From Marinobacter nanhaiticus D15-8W (lineage in GTDB: Bacteria; Pseudomonadota; Gammaproteobacteria; Pseudomonadales; Oleiphilaceae), in the NCBI RefSeq assembly GCF_036511935.1, contig NZ_AP028878.1:1-64000 (forward strand): a DNA stretch of 64,000 bases, read 5' to 3'. Position 1 is the stretch's first letter. Each line of letters begins with the position of its first letter. The position numbers and the translations under genes are program-made. The notes beneath the pieces were generated by a model that worked only from the letters and a program-made list of their open reading frames with translations, searched no databases and had not been told where the DNA came from. This document shows positions 13,391-24,751 of the stretch, in pieces.

Positions 13391-14839
13391 TCAGCGACGC
13401 CAGAATGCCGGGGTCAAAAGCAGCAGCAAGGTGAATACTTCCAGACGGCCCAATAACATGGAGAAGCACAACACCCACTTCGCGACATCGTTGATGGTGC
13501 CGTAGTGATAGGTGACCTCTCCCAGTCCGGGGCCCAGGTTGTTGATCGTCGCGCCCACGGCGGTCCAGGCGGTGACCTGATCCAGACCCGTGGCCTGCAG
13601 GATCACCAACATCACCAGGAACATGAACATATAGACCGAGAAGAACCCCCAGACCGCCTGCAGTACCCGATCCGATACCGGTCGGTTGCCGAGCTTGACC
13701 GGCATCACCGCATTGGGATGCAGCAGACGTTTCATCTCCCGTGACCCCTGGCGGAAGATCAGCAGGATGCGCACGACCTTGATGCCCCCGCCGGTGGATG
13801 CAGCGCAGCCTCCCATAAAGGACATGACGAACAGCAGGAAGGGTAGCATCAGCGGCCAGACCGAGAAATCTGCGGTGGCAAAGCCGGTGGTGGTCGCGAG
13901 CGAGACCACCTGGAAGATGCCTTCGGTCACCGCCTCGAAGGGGCTGAGGGTTTCGGTAAGGATCAACGCCAGGATCGTTACCAGACTGACAGCCGCGAGT
14001 GCGCCGATGTACAGCTTGAATTCCGAATCGGTCCAGTACAGCAGTGGGTTGCGCGAGCGCCAGGCCATAAAATGCAAGGCGAAATTGGCACCGCTCAGCA
14101 CCATGAATACCACGGCGATCATCTCGATTGCCGGGCTGTTGAAGTAGCCGATACTGGCGTCATGGGTGGAGAAACCACCAATGGCCACCGTGGAAAAGCT
14201 ATGGCCGATGGCATCGAACCAGGTCATACCGGCAATCCAGTATGCAACGGCACAGACGATCGTCAACGAGACATAGATGTACCAGAGGGCCTTGGCGGTT
14301 TCAGCGATACGCGGCGTGAGTTTGTTGTCCTTGACCGGCCCGGGGACCTCTGCGCGGTAGAGCTGCATCCCCCCAATACCCAGCATGGGCAGGATGGCGA
14401 CAGCCAGCACGATGATCCCCATACCCCCCAGCCATTGCAGTTGCTGGCGATACCAGAGAATCGATTCCGGCAACTGGTCAATGCCGGTGATTACCGTCGC
14501 GCCAGTCGTCGTCAGACCGGACACCGCCTCGAACAGGGAGTCCACATAGGTATAGGGCGGGTTGTCGCTGAGATAGAAGGGAATCGAGCCGGCCACACTC
14601 AGCACCACCCAGAACAGGGTCGTCACCAGGAAGCCGTCCCGCACCCGCAGATCGCCGGAGACCGAGTGGAACGGCGCCCAGACCAGCAAGCCGCCGATGA
14701 AGACGATGGCCAGCGCGTCGGCGAAACGCATCCACTGGCCGTCGTCGTACAGCAGGGCGATGCCCAGCGGCGGCAGCATGGTAAAGCTGAACAGCATCAT
14801 CAGGATGCCGAGAATCTTGAAAATGACCGACAGTCGCAT
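13391..14839 (-). CDS. trkH: Trk potassium uptake membrane subunit TrkH
   Basis: The K+-translocating subunit of the Trk system, an inner-membrane channel-like protein gated by TrkA. The 482-aa product has the four pore-loop repeats of the SKT family: GLTTTGATV near residue 108, STVAIGGFSTH near 217, SLATTTGFAT near 309 and INNLGPGLG near 430. These alternate with many hydrophobic helices. It lies 27 bp after trkA on the same strand, completing the rsmB-trkA-trkH run. A gene pair this close makes a functional Trk complex likely. Confidence 0.95.
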   Translation of the reverse strand: MRLSVIFKILGILMMLFSFTMLPPLGIALLYDDGQWMRFADALAIVFIGGLLVWAPFHSVSGDLRVRDGFLVTTLFWVVLSVAGSIPFYLSDNPPYTYVDSLFEAVSGLTTTGATVITGIDQLPESILWYRQQLQWLGGMGIIVLAVAILPMLGIGGMQLYRAEVPGPVKDNKLTPRIAETAKALWYIYVSLTIVCAVAYWIAGMTWFDAIGHSFSTVAIGGFSTHDASIGYFNSPAIEMIAVVFMVLSGANFALHFMAWRSRNPLLYWTDSEFKLYIGALAAVSLVTILALILTETLSPFEAVTEGIFQVVSLATTTGFATADFSVWPLMLPFLLFVMSFMGGCAASTGGGIKVVRILLIFRQGSREMKRLLHPNAVMPVKLGNRPVSDRVLQAVWGFFSVYMFMFLVMLVILQATGLDQVTAWTAVGATINNLGPGLGEVTYHYGTINDVAKWVLCFSMLLGRLEVFTLLLLLTPAFWRR

Positions 14840-14866
14840 GGGTAAACTAGGGTTCCCAAGTCCGGA

Positions 14867-16240
14867 TCAGAAGAATGTCAGACCTACCTGGAACAGCCGC
14901 TCGACATCGCGGATACGGGACTTATCCACGAGGAACAGGATCACGTGGTCATCCGGTTGGACGCGCAGGTGGTCATGGGCGATCAATACCTCGTTGTGGC
15001 GGACGATGGCGCCGATGGTGGTGCCTTCCGGCAAGGTAATCTCGTCGAGCCGTTTGCCCACCACCTTCGACGACCGATGGTCGCCATGGGCAATCGCCTC
15101 GATGGCCTCCGCTGCGCCTCTTCGAAGTGAGTGAACGTTTACGACGTCCCCTCGCCTCACGTGAGTAAGCAGGCTGCCGATAGTGGTCTGTTGCGGAGAA
15201 ATGGCGACATCGATTTCCCCGCCCTGGATCAGATCCACGTAGTCGGGATTGTTGATCAGGGTCAGCACCTTGCGCACACCCAGGCGTTTGGCCAGCAGTG
15301 ACGCCATGATGTTGGCTTCGTCATCGTTGGTGACCGCGCAGAAGACATCGGTACTCTCGATGTTCTCTTCCAGCAGCAGGTCCTTGTTGGCGGCGTTGCC
15401 CTGCAGCACGATCGTCTTGCGCAGGTTTTCCGACAGCATGACGCAGCGGTCCCGGTTACGTTCGATCAGTTTCACCTGGTAGCGATTTTCCAGATTATGG
15501 GCCAGACGCTGGCCGATGTTGCCGCCGCCGCAGATGAAGATGCGCTTATAGGGTTTTTCCAGGGGCTGGAGCTCGCTCATGACCGAGCGGATATGGTCGG
15601 TGCCGGCGATGAAGAACACCTCGTCGCCGTCCTCGATGACCGTATCCCCCTGGGGAATAATTGGCCGGTCCTTGCGGAAGATGGCAGCCACCCGGGTATC
15701 GATCTTGGGCATGTGAGTGCGTAGATAGGACAGCTCGTGACCGACGAGGGGCCCGCCCTTGGTCGCCTGAATCGCCACTAGCCGGGCCAGGCCCTTGGAG
15801 AATTCCAGCACCTGCAGTGCGCCGGGATACTCGATCAGCCGGGTAATATGGCGGGTGACCACCTGCTCCGGGCTGATCAGCACATCCACGGGGAATCCGT
15901 CGCTGCCGAACAGCTCCTTGCGCGCCAGATAGGCGTTGGCCCGCACGCGGCTGATCTTGGTTGGGGTCTTGAACAGCGTGTAGGCCACCTGGCAGGCCAC
16001 CATGTTGGTCTCGTCGCTGTTGGTGACGGCGATCAGCATGTCGGCATCTTCGGCACCGGCCTGACGCAGCACGCTGGGGTAGGAGCCGCGGCCCTGTACC
16101 GTTCGTATATCCAGGCGATCCTGCAGTTCCCTCAGCCGCGTGCCATCACTGTCGATAATGGTGATGTCGTTGGCTTCGTTGGCCAGGTTTTCGGCAAGGG
16201 TGCCACCGACCTGACCGGCGCCCAGGATGATGATTTTCAT
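14867..16240 (-). CDS. trkA: Trk potassium uptake regulatory subunit TrkA
   Basis: Cytoplasmic peripheral subunit that binds NAD(H) and nucleotides and gates TrkH. The 457-aa product has two tandem RCK units, each with a Rossmann glycine motif (GAGQVGG at residues 7-13 and CGGGNIGQ near 237) followed by an RCK_C domain. The start ATG overlaps the rsmB stop codon as ATGA. trkH follows by 27 bp. The position after rsmB is conserved in related genomes. Confidence 0.95.
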   Translation of the reverse strand: MKIIILGAGQVGGTLAENLANEANDITIIDSDGTRLRELQDRLDIRTVQGRGSYPSVLRQAGAEDADMLIAVTNSDETNMVACQVAYTLFKTPTKISRVRANAYLARKELFGSDGFPVDVLISPEQVVTRHITRLIEYPGALQVLEFSKGLARLVAIQATKGGPLVGHELSYLRTHMPKIDTRVAAIFRKDRPIIPQGDTVIEDGDEVFFIAGTDHIRSVMSELQPLEKPYKRIFICGGGNIGQRLAHNLENRYQVKLIERNRDRCVMLSENLRKTIVLQGNAANKDLLLEENIESTDVFCAVTNDDEANIMASLLAKRLGVRKVLTLINNPDYVDLIQGGEIDVAISPQQTTIGSLLTHVRRGDVVNVHSLRRGAAEAIEAIAHGDHRSSKVVGKRLDEITLPEGTTIGAIVRHNEVLIAHDHLRVQPDDHVILFLVDKSRIRDVERLFQVGLTFF

Positions 16241-17562
16241 GACGATGTGGCCTGATTCGCTGACGGGTGGTCGATCCGGGTCAGACAGGCATAGAAAAAG
16301 CCGTCGTGGGACCCGCGTTCAGGGAAAAGCTGCCGTCCGGCGCCAGTATCCAGCCCCCACGCCAGATCGGGCATGGTCAGGGCGGCGTCCGCATGCGCCT
16401 TCATAAAACGCTGGATTATACGGTGATTTTCCTGCGGGAACACCGAACAGGTGGCGTAGACCAGACGACCGCCCGGTTTGAGGGTGGTCCAGAGTTGCTC
16501 CAGCAGATTCAACTGGATGTCCGCCAGGGCAGGAATATCTTCCTCTCGCCGCAACAGTTTGATATCCGGATGGCGGCGGACTACGCCGCTGGCGCTGCAG
16601 GGTACATCGAGCAGGATGCGGTCGAACGGCTGACCGTCCCACCAGTGCTCGAGTTGCGCCGCATCGGCGGTGAGCAGTTGTGCATCGACCTGAAGGCGAT
16701 CGAGGTTCTCCCGTACCCGCACCATGCGCTCGTCCGACTGGTCCAACGCGACGACCTGCAGGTCTTCGGCGGTCTCAAGGATGGCACAGGTTTTCCCGCC
16801 CGGGGCTGCGCAGGCGTCCAGTACCCGCTGTCCGGGGTGCAGGTCCAGCAGCTGGGTGCATAGCTGGGCCGCTTCGTCCTGGACGCTCACCGCACCAATA
16901 TCGAAGCCGGGGAGCTGATCTACGCTGCAGGGGCGCTCGAGTTGGATACCCTGTTCGGCGAACGGCGTGGCTATCGCTGTAATGCCCACCTCACCAAGCG
17001 CTTTCAGGTAGTCCTCCCGGCTTTGCTGCCGCGCATTGACCCGAAGCGTCATGGGGCCCTGATCGTTGTTACCCTCGAGGATCGCCTGCCACCGTTCGGG
17101 CCAGTTGTGACGCAGCTTTTCGGTCATCCATTCGGGGTGGCTCAGGCGGTCAGCATCGTTGGCGGGTTCCGGTTCGCCTTCGCGTAGGGCGGCGCGCAGG
17201 ATGGCATTGATCAGACCGGCCAGATGTGGCTTGCCCAGCGAACGGCCGGCTTCTACGGTCTCGTTAACCACCGCGTAATCAGCCTGACGGCTATGACGTA
17301 TCTGGAACAGGGCGACCAGTATCAGCGGTACGGTTATCCGGTCGCCCTTCTTCAACGGTTTGTGCAGCCGACTTTTGAGTTCGGCATTCAGGCGGTGGTA
17401 CCAACGGCAGGTGCCATAGCATAGGGCCTGCAGTTGGCTGCGCTCGCTTTCCGCCACCTGGGCGAGACCGGTGGGTAGGGCCTGGGCCAGGGATTGGCCG
17501 TCACTGACCGCCTGCAATACCTGGGCGGCCACCGCCCGCATGGGAAGACGCTGACGGGCCAT
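16237..17562 (-). CDS. rsmB: 16S rRNA m5C967 methyltransferase RsmB
   Basis: SAM-dependent methyltransferase for cytosine 967 of 16S rRNA. The 441-aa product has an N-terminal NusB-like RNA-binding domain (residues 1-130), the SAM motif [10 protein letters not shown] near 248, the DVPCSASG motif near 316 and the catalytic [10 protein letters not shown] motif near 368. Both conserved cysteines are present. The ATG follows the fmt stop codon directly with no gap, and the gene ends by overlapping trkA. fmt-rsmB-trkA is the usual order. Confidence 0.95.
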   Translation of the reverse strand: MARQRLPMRAVAAQVLQAVSDGQSLAQALPTGLAQVAESERSQLQALCYGTCRWYHRLNAELKSRLHKPLKKGDRITVPLILVALFQIRHSRQADYAVVNETVEAGRSLGKPHLAGLINAILRAALREGEPEPANDADRLSHPEWMTEKLRHNWPERWQAILEGNNDQGPMTLRVNARQQSREDYLKALGEVGITAIATPFAEQGIQLERPCSVDQLPGFDIGAVSVQDEAAQLCTQLLDLHPGQRVLDACAAPGGKTCAILETAEDLQVVALDQSDERMVRVRENLDRLQVDAQLLTADAAQLEHWWDGQPFDRILLDVPCSASGVVRRHPDIKLLRREEDIPALADIQLNLLEQLWTTLKPGGRLVYATCSVFPQENHRIIQRFMKAHADAALTMPDLAWGLDTGAGRQLFPERGSHDGFFYACLTRIDHPSANQATSS

Positions 17563-18498
17563 TCAGTGCAGGACCTCGTCTTGCTGCAGCACCGGGCGAC
17601 CGCCGTTGATCAGGTCGGCGACGGTCTGCGCCCGAGCGCCGGGCAACTGAACCTGGTGGAGCCGCAGGATACCGGACGCACAGGCGACATCGATGCCATC
17701 ACGGTCCCGTTTGAGGATGGTACCCGGTTCGGCGTCACTGGACGTCTCGATGGCTTCGGCCGTATGAATGCGAATCTTCTGTTCGCCGCTCTGGGCATAG
17801 GTGCCCGGCCAGGGATTGAAGGCGCGAACCCGTCGCGCCAGGTCGACGGCTGAACCGGACCAGTTGAGATGGCCTTCCTCTTTGCTGAGCTTGTGAGCGT
17901 AGCTCGCCAGGGTATCGTCCTGCGTTTCCGCCTTGAGATTGCCCTTTCCCAACTCATCCAGGGCTGTCAGTATCGCCTGGCCGCCGAGATCCGCCAGACG
18001 GTCGTGCAGACTGCCGCCGGTATCGGTGTCGCGAATCGGTGTAGTCAGCTTCAGTAGCATATCGCCGGTATCAAGGCCGGCGTCCATCTGCATGATGGTG
18101 ATACCGGTTTCCTCATCGCCGGCGGCAATGGCTCGCTGGATGGGCGCCGCACCGCGCCAGCGGGGAAGCAATGACGCATGGATGTTGAGACAACCCAGGG
18201 GCGGCACATCGAGCACTGCCTGGGGCAGGATCAGGCCATAGGCAGCAACGATCATCACCTCCGGTTTAAGCGCGGCAAGTTCAGTCTGGGCCTCTTCGGA
18301 TTTCAGGGTTTGCGGTTGGAACACCGGGATATCGGCATCCAGTGCAACCTGTTTCACCGGGCTTGGAGTCAGCTTGCGACCACGGCCGGATGGCCGGTCT
18401 GGTTGGGTGTAGACGGCTACGACGTCATGGTTCTGTTGCAGGAGCGCCTTGAGTGCGACGGCTGCAAAATCCGGAGTTCCGGCGAAAACGATGCGCAC
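17563..18498 (-). CDS. fmt: Methionyl-tRNA formyltransferase
   Basis: Formylates initiator Met-tRNA using 10-formyl-tetrahydrofolate. The 311-aa product begins with MRIVFAGTPDFAAVAL and carries the formyl-transfer signature NIHASLLPRWRGAAPIQRA near residue 108. A C-terminal OB-fold tRNA-binding domain follows. The start codon is GTG, supported by GGAGG upstream. Unusually for an fmt-def pair, a 203-bp gap with a terminator separates it from def. Confidence 0.95.
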   Translation of the reverse strand: MRIVFAGTPDFAAVALKALLQQNHDVVAVYTQPDRPSGRGRKLTPSPVKQVALDADIPVFQPQTLKSEEAQTELAALKPEVMIVAAYGLILPQAVLDVPPLGCLNIHASLLPRWRGAAPIQRAIAAGDEETGITIMQMDAGLDTGDMLLKLTTPIRDTDTGGSLHDRLADLGGQAILTALDELGKGNLKAETQDDTLASYAHKLSKEEGHLNWSGSAVDLARRVRAFNPWPGTYAQSGEQKIRIHTAEAIETSSDAEPGTILKRDRDGIDVACASGILRLHQVQLPGARAQTVADLINGGRPVLQQDEVLH

Positions 18499-18647
18499 GC
18501 AGCGCCTCCTTCTGTCTGATACGTCGATCTGACCGGGTAACCATTTTTCTCATCGACGTTCCGCCCATTGCTGCGCTGAAGCTTGGGTCCAAAAGCCGTA
18601 TGGTCGCGACGTAAGTAAATCCTGGCCGCCGGGCGGCATAAACGAAA

Positions 18648-18670
18648 AGACCGGGCCTGATGCCCGGTCT
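18648..18670 (-). terminator. Intrinsic terminator after def
   Basis: On the minus strand the stem AGACCGGGC/GCCCGGTCT is followed by a TTTT-containing run. It lies about 30 bp after the def stop codon and before fmt. Confidence 0.85.
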
Positions 18671-18701
18671 CGTGTGACCAATTGTAAACCGATTGGCGCG
18701 C

Positions 18702-19205
18702 TTACGCCCGAATCTTGTGCTGCTTTTCCAGCTTCTTGCGAATACGCGTACGCTTCAGTGGACTGAGATAGTCCACGAACAGCTTGCCTTTCAGGTGATC
18801 CATCTCATGCTGGATACAAACCGCAAGCAGACCAGTAGCCTCCTCTTCGTAGGCCTCGCCGTCGCGACCAATGGCGCGGATCATCACATGATCCGGACGG
18901 CTCACCTCTTCATAGAAGCCCGGTACGGACAGGCAGCCTTCCTGCATATCCTGGAAATCGCCATCGAGGACTTCGATTTCAGGGTTGATGAAGACGCGCG
19001 GCTCGCTCTTGTCTTCCGACAGATCCATGACAATGATTTGCTCGTGGACGTTGACCTGGGTCGCTGCAAGGCCAATACCCGGCGCATCGTACATGGTCTC
19101 GAACATGTCATCGATCAGCTGCCGCGTCTTGTCCGTCACCTCTTTTACCGGCTTGGCAACAGTTCGCAGGCGCGGATCGGGGAATTCCAGAATCTCAAGT
19201 ATCAT
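18702..19205 (-). CDS. def: Peptide deformylase
   Basis: Metalloenzyme that removes the N-formyl group from nascent proteins. The 167-aa product shows the three defining motifs: GIGLAATQ near residue 45, EGCLSVPG near 89 (metal-ligand Cys) and QHEMDHLKG near 132 (two His ligands and the catalytic Glu). The length is typical of class 1 enzymes. It is transcribed away from the LysM gene. A terminator just after it suggests that fmt uses its own promoter. Confidence 0.96.
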   Translation of the reverse strand: MILEILEFPDPRLRTVAKPVKEVTDKTRQLIDDMFETMYDAPGIGLAATQVNVHEQIIVMDLSEDKSEPRVFINPEIEVLDGDFQDMQEGCLSVPGFYEEVSRPDHVMIRAIGRDGEAYEEEATGLLAVCIQHEMDHLKGKLFVDYLSPLKRTRIRKKLEKQHKIRA

Positions 19206-19652
19206 GGGTCTCTAATTTCGTTCGTTGCACCACAGGTTGAATGGAACCGGGTTTTATAAAACACCGTGACCAAAATGCGACAGCGGTCTACGCATTTCTA
19301 ACTTCATACCTACTATGATCGTGGCGCGGTCGGAAGTTTCAAGCCAACTCTAGTAATGGCGCTGATAGCCTATTATCTATCAACTCCCGGGTTGAATACA
19401 AACTGACCAGTGGAGCTCTCCAGCAATAAGTGTCAGCCGCACGCCGGGTTGTCCTGTTACGGACTGAATCCAGAATTTACTGGAAGAACAAAAGATAACA
19501 TCACAAACTCCCTTACATCTTCTATAGTAGGCAATATTGTGGGCAATGGACCCCTTTACCGTAGTTGGTTGACCCTGATTTAGGGTCGCTCTCTATATAA
19601 GAAGAGGTGCCCGAGCTCCCTCGGTTAAAGTAAGCGATCAAGGATTCAGACA
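19206..19652. other. 447-bp intergenic region between def and the LysM gene
   Basis: A divergent spacer, more AT-rich than its surroundings. The only signal I trust is the promoter-like pair at 19569-19599 before the LysM gene. No RNA gene, repeat or coding sequence is evident. Confidence 0.6.
19569..19599 (+). promoter_or_regulatory. Likely sigma-70 promoter for the LysM gene
   Basis: -35 TTGACC (19569-19574) and -10 TATATA (19594-19599) have a 19-bp spacer. The pair lies about 54 bp before the start codon. Confidence 0.55.
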
Positions 19653-20678
19653 ATGAGGAAACTGCTGTATGTTCTGACGGCTGTGATGCTGCTGATGGTG
19701 CAATGGGCACATGCGGCCGGCCCCGAATTCCGGTCGGACCACCCGGAGCGCTATACGGTCGTCAAGGGCGATACCCTCTGGGACATTTCTTCCCGTTTCC
19801 TGGATAACCCGTGGTACTGGCCGGAAATCTGGCATGTTAACCCACAGGTAGCCAACCCCCACCTGATCTACCCGGGCGATGAACTGGCCCTGGTCTACAT
19901 TGATGGTGAGCGCAGGGTCACCAAGGTTGCCCGTTCTTCCAACGGCGTAACGAAACTGTCGCCGCAGGTTCGTTCCACCCCGATCGATACGCCGGTACCG
20001 GCGATTCCGCTGGATGCCATCAGCAGTTTCCTGTCGAAGACACGTATCGTGACACCGGAAGAACTGGAAGGCGCGCCGTATATTCTTGAAGGTGAAGACT
20101 CTCGCATCATTACCGGCGCCGGGGATACCGTTTATGCCCGTGGTGAGGCGGAATCCGACAAGCTCGGCGTTTTCCGCCGTGGCCAGCGTTATGTCGATCC
20201 GGACACCCAGGAGTTTTTGGGTCTGGAAGCCAAGTCCATCGGTACCGGTGAAGTAACCGATACCAACGGCGAAGTGCTGACCCTGGAACTCAAGGATACC
20301 CAGGAAGAGGTCCGCATCGGTGACCGACTGCTTGAAATAGAAGATCGCAAGATCAACACGACCTTCACACCGAGCGCACCGGATACCGAGATCGATGGCA
20401 CCATGATCGCCGTGGACAATGGGGTCACCCAGATCGGCCAGTACAATGTGGTCACCGTAAACCGCGGTACCCGCGAAGGGCTGAAAGTCGGCGACGTGCT
20501 GGCGGTTTTCCAGGCGGGCAACCAGGTGCGTGACCCGTACACCAAGGAGGTCCTCCAGCTGCCGGACGAGCGTGCTGGTCTGATGATGATCTTCCAGACC
20601 TACGACAAGATCAGCTATGGCCTGATCCTCAAGGCACAGCGTGCGCTGGCTGTCGGTGACCGCGTCGGCAACCCCTGA
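19653..20678 (+). CDS. Secreted LysM-domain protein
   Basis: A 341-aa exported protein with a signal peptide (MRKLLYVLTAVMLLMVQWAHA, cleavage after about residue 21). A LysM domain (YTVVKGDTLWDISSRF from residue 34 to about 80) is expected to bind peptidoglycan. The remaining 260 residues have no catalytic motif I can name. This gene occurs between def and dprA in related genomes (PA0020-like). AAGGA precedes the start. It is transcribed alone: a promoter lies upstream and a terminator follows at 20711. Its precise role is unknown. Confidence 0.85.
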   Translation: MRKLLYVLTAVMLLMVQWAHAAGPEFRSDHPERYTVVKGDTLWDISSRFLDNPWYWPEIWHVNPQVANPHLIYPGDELALVYIDGERRVTKVARSSNGVTKLSPQVRSTPIDTPVPAIPLDAISSFLSKTRIVTPEELEGAPYILEGEDSRIITGAGDTVYARGEAESDKLGVFRRGQRYVDPDTQEFLGLEAKSIGTGEVTDTNGEVLTLELKDTQEEVRIGDRLLEIEDRKINTTFTPSAPDTEIDGTMIAVDNGVTQIGQYNVVTVNRGTREGLKVGDVLAVFQAGNQVRDPYTKEVLQLPDERAGLMMIFQTYDKISYGLILKAQRALAVGDRVGNP

Positions 20679-20710
20679 TCGGTGGTTTAGTGTACGAATA
20701 GTGTAGAATG

Positions 20711-20743
20711 AACGGGAGCCGGCTTAGCCGCCTCCCGTTTTTT
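20711..20743 (+). terminator. Intrinsic terminator after the LysM gene
   Basis: The stem AACGGGAG/CTCCCGTT has an inner GCCGG-containing loop and is followed by a T-run. It lies between the LysM gene and dprA. Confidence 0.88.
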
Positions 20744-20763
20744 ACGATCCCGGTATCAGGACG

Positions 20764-21969
20764 ATGCCGCACACGCTCACGGAACGAAGCATGCTCTCAA
20801 CCCCAAACCGGGCATCGGTCGCCCCCGATTTCTTCGACGATCCCGACAGCCCCTGGTTATTGCTCTCACACCTTCCCGGGATCGGCGCGAATCGCTGGCA
20901 GGCGATCATCGATCATCTCCCGGATCCCCTGGAACTGCTCAGCCTCAATGCGGCCACACTCAAATCCATTGGTCTGCCGCCGCCTGCGCGCGCCAGTATC
21001 CTGGCCTGGCAACAGCACGATCTTCAGCAGGACACCTTGCAGCAGGCCAACACCACCTGGCAGAAAGTTCGCGAACAGGGTATTGAGTTGGTGCATTGGG
21101 GGCATGGGGATTATCCGTCGTTGCTCCGGGAGATCCACGCCGCTCCCCCATTACTCTACATGCGGGGCCAGCGGGAGATACTGTCCCAGCCGCAGCTGGC
21201 CATCGTCGGCAGCCGCAATGCCTCAAGGGCCGGGCTGGACCATGCGCGGCAGTTTGCCCGGGCTCTGGCCGAGCGGGGTTTCGTAATTACCAGTGGCCTG
21301 GCGCTGGGCGTCGATGGTGCCGCACACCGCGGGGCGCTGGATGCGGCCGGTCGTACCCTTGCGGTGCTGGGAACCGGTGTCGACGTTGCTTATCCGGCAG
21401 CGCACCAGTCGCTGGTTCAGGAGATTCTGGTAAACGGTGCCCTGATCTCCGAGTACCCGCCGGGATTGCCGCCGCGGCCGGGACACTTTCCGCGCCGCAA
21501 CCGCATCATCAGTGGTATGAGCCGGGGGACGCTGGTGGTGGAGGCCAGTCTGCGCAGTGGTTCGTTGATTACCGCGCGCCTGGCTCTGGAACAGGGCCGG
21601 GAAGTCTTCGCCATCCCTGGTTCGATCCACAATCCCCTGGCTCGCGGCTGTCATCAGCTGATCCGTCAGGGTGCATCCCTGGTTGAATCGGTCGCGGATA
21701 TCGAGGAAGAGCTTTCAGCCTGGTGGCAAGCCGATACCGATCCCCCCGAGAATTCAACTACGCCCGCCCCACCGCCTCAACCGGAGATACCTGAGCACCT
21801 TGAGGCACGGGAGCGCCAGGTCCTTGAGACCCTGGATTTCGATCCCTGCTCGACCGACGAACTCTGCGATCGTTCGGGTCTGTCGGCGGATGCGCTGATG
21901 CAATCCCTGCTGCTACTGGAAATGGAAGGCTTGGTCGCAACGGTACCGGGCGGCTACCAGCGGCTCTGA
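20764..21969 (+). CDS. dprA: DNA processing protein DprA
   Basis: Protein that protects incoming single-stranded DNA and loads RecA during natural transformation. The 401-aa product has an N-terminal helix-hairpin region (LSHLPGIGANRW), the extended Rossmann fold core with AIVGSRNAS near residue 145 and TSGLALGVDGAAH near 175, and a C-terminal winged-helix domain after a proline-rich linker (about 325-345). An internal ATG at 20791 has a comparable ribosome binding site and may be the true start. Presence of dprA alone does not prove competence. Confidence 0.93.
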   Translation: MPHTLTERSMLSTPNRASVAPDFFDDPDSPWLLLSHLPGIGANRWQAIIDHLPDPLELLSLNAATLKSIGLPPPARASILAWQQHDLQQDTLQQANTTWQKVREQGIELVHWGHGDYPSLLREIHAAPPLLYMRGQREILSQPQLAIVGSRNASRAGLDHARQFARALAERGFVITSGLALGVDGAAHRGALDAAGRTLAVLGTGVDVAYPAAHQSLVQEILVNGALISEYPPGLPPRPGHFPRRNRIISGMSRGTLVVEASLRSGSLITARLALEQGREVFAIPGSIHNPLARGCHQLIRQGASLVESVADIEEELSAWWQADTDPPENSTTPAPPPQPEIPEHLEARERQVLETLDFDPCSTDELCDRSGLSADALMQSLLLLEMEGLVATVPGGYQRL

Positions 21970-22014
21970 CGGTCTGTTCATCACCCGACGCAGGCGCCAT
22001 AATGCGGAGCCTGT

Positions 22015-22620
22015 ATGCAGTCTGGTGGTGTTATGCGTGACGTCGAACAAACCGAGCTGGTCCGTCCCGGGTGGTGGCACGTCCACCAGGCAGCCCAGTG
22101 CCTAAAGGCGGGCGGTGTTATTGCCTATCCTACGGAAGCCGTCTGGGGGCTGGGTTGCGATCCGTGGAACGCGGAAGCCGTGGGACAGGTACTGGCCCTA
22201 AAGGACCGCCCCGAGCACAAAGGGGTTATCCTCGTGGCCGCATCGTTGGGCCAGGTTGCACACCTGTTTGATCCACTGGACCCGGCACTGCGAAAGTCAG
22301 CTGAACAGTACTGGCCGGGCCCGGTCACCTGCCTGGTACCGGATCCGGAAGAGCAAGTGCCCGAATGGATTCGCGGACGTCACAGTGCAGTTGCGGTCAG
22401 GGTCAGCGCGCATCCGTTGGTGCAGCGCCTGTGTCGGGCGTTTGGCGCGCCGATTGTCTCTACGTCCTGCAATCCTGCCGGACGGCAGCCAGCCAGGAAC
22501 CCCTGGCAGGTGTCCCGTTACTTTGGCGATGCACTGGATTTTACCCTGCCGGGTCGCCTCGGGGGGCAGCGCCAGCCCAGCCGTATCATCGACCTGGTGA
22601 GCGGGCGGCGGTTGCGGTGA
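22015..22620 (+). CDS. tsaC: Threonylcarbamoyl-AMP synthase TsaC
   Basis: Makes threonylcarbamoyl-AMP from threonine, bicarbonate and ATP for t6A37 modification of tRNAs reading ANN codons. The 201-aa product has the YrdC fold with PTEAVWGLGCDP near residue 39, the KDRP motif near 63 and the STSCNPAG motif near 149. The start is supported by GGAG 5 nt upstream. An ATG at 22033 is an alternative. It sits in the dprA-tsaC-hemF-aroE run seen in relatives and reads in the same direction. Confidence 0.93.
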   Translation: MQSGGVMRDVEQTELVRPGWWHVHQAAQCLKAGGVIAYPTEAVWGLGCDPWNAEAVGQVLALKDRPEHKGVILVAASLGQVAHLFDPLDPALRKSAEQYWPGPVTCLVPDPEEQVPEWIRGRHSAVAVRVSAHPLVQRLCRAFGAPIVSTSCNPAGRQPARNPWQVSRYFGDALDFTLPGRLGGQRQPSRIIDLVSGRRLR

Positions 22621-23610
<990 letters not shown>

Positions 23611-23639
23611 GATCAGGAAGCAATAAGGAATCCCGACCT

Positions 23640-24464
23640 ATGGAAAACGATCTCTACGCTGTCGTCGGTCACCCTATCAGCCATAGCAAGTCGCCACGCA
23701 TTCACAGCCTGTTTGCCGAACAGACTGGGCAGGCGCTGGAATACACGGCCATACAGGCGCCGCTCGAGGATTTTGCCGGCACGGTTAACACCTTCTTCAA
23801 CCGCGGAGGTAAAGGCCTCAACGTTACGGTGCCTTTCAAGGAGGAAGCCTGGAACCTGGTGGAGGAACGCACGCCAGCGGCAGACGCCGCCGGCGCAGTA
23901 AATACCCTTTATCGGGACGACCAGCAGCGGCTCTGTGGCGACAATACCGATGGGCCGGGCCTGGTGCGGGACCTGACCGTCAATCACGGTCTCGACCTCA
24001 AGGATAAGAGCATACTGGTCCTGGGTGCAGGTGGTGCGGTGCGTGGCATACTGGCCCCACTGATCGCTCAACAGCCACTGCGGATCGTCGTCGCCAACCG
24101 GACGCCTTCCAAGGCGGAGAAACTGGCGGGATTGTTTGCGGGCCCGCTGCCGATCAGGGGGTGCGGTTTCGATGAGGTCGAAGATACTTTCGACCTCGTG
24201 ATCAACGGGACCAGCGCCAGCCTGCAGGGTGATCTGCCACCGCTGTCGCCCGGCATCATCGGCCCGAAGACCGTCAGTTACGACATGATGTATGGCCCCG
24301 AGCTGACGCCGTTCAACCGTTGGGCCAGCGACCAGGGCGCAGGGCAGGTGATCGATGGACTCGGCATGCTGGTGGAGCAGGCGGCTGAATCCTTTGCGCG
24401 CTGGCGGGGCATCCGACCGGATACGTCCCTTGTAATGGAAGCCCTGCGCGACCGGGTGGGATAG
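23640..24464 (+). CDS. aroE: Shikimate dehydrogenase (NADP+)
   Basis: Reduces 3-dehydroshikimate to shikimate in aromatic amino-acid synthesis. The 274-aa product shows the substrate motif ISHSKSPRIH near residue 13, the catalytic lysine in NVTVPFKEEA near 60, the DNTDGPGLVRD motif near 101 and the NADP-binding GAGGAVRG near 126 followed by NRTPSKAEKL. Length and motifs match AroE rather than the YdiB paralogue. An AAGGAA ribosome binding site precedes the start. Confidence 0.95.
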   Translation: MENDLYAVVGHPISHSKSPRIHSLFAEQTGQALEYTAIQAPLEDFAGTVNTFFNRGGKGLNVTVPFKEEAWNLVEERTPAADAAGAVNTLYRDDQQRLCGDNTDGPGLVRDLTVNHGLDLKDKSILVLGAGGAVRGILAPLIAQQPLRIVVANRTPSKAEKLAGLFAGPLPIRGCGFDEVEDTFDLVINGTSASLQGDLPPLSPGIIGPKTVSYDMMYGPELTPFNRWASDQGAGQVIDGLGMLVEQAAESFARWRGIRPDTSLVMEALRDRVG

Positions 24465-24482
24465 CCGCAGTTGGCTTCGTTT

Positions 24483-24518
24483 CTCTTCCTCCAGGGGGTG
24501 AAGCCCCCTGAGGGAGAG
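24483..24518. repeat. Long hairpin downstream of aroE
   Basis: The arms CTCTTCCTCCAGGGGG and CCCCCTGAGGGAGAG flank a 5-nt loop. There is no T-run after it, so it is not a classical terminator. The CCTCT/AGAGG-rich character resembles the palindromic block at 30789-30941. Confidence 0.7.
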
Positions 24519-24751
24519 GTGGGGCTAAGCTTAAGAATTCCCCCGCACCGATCCGCCCTTGTCCAGCTTTTGAAAAATCCCTACCAATCAGGTGCTTTTC
24601 GCAACATCGCCTTAACGCTTGGTTACAGCCCCGAGGGTACTATTTAGGCTATTCTCTGGGAGGCTAACCGGAAACCTTCGTCGTTCGGAGGGGTTCCCGT
24701 CGATTCCGGCTGTCCAGAGAGCGGACGGTCCGACTTTTGATAAGGCATTCC

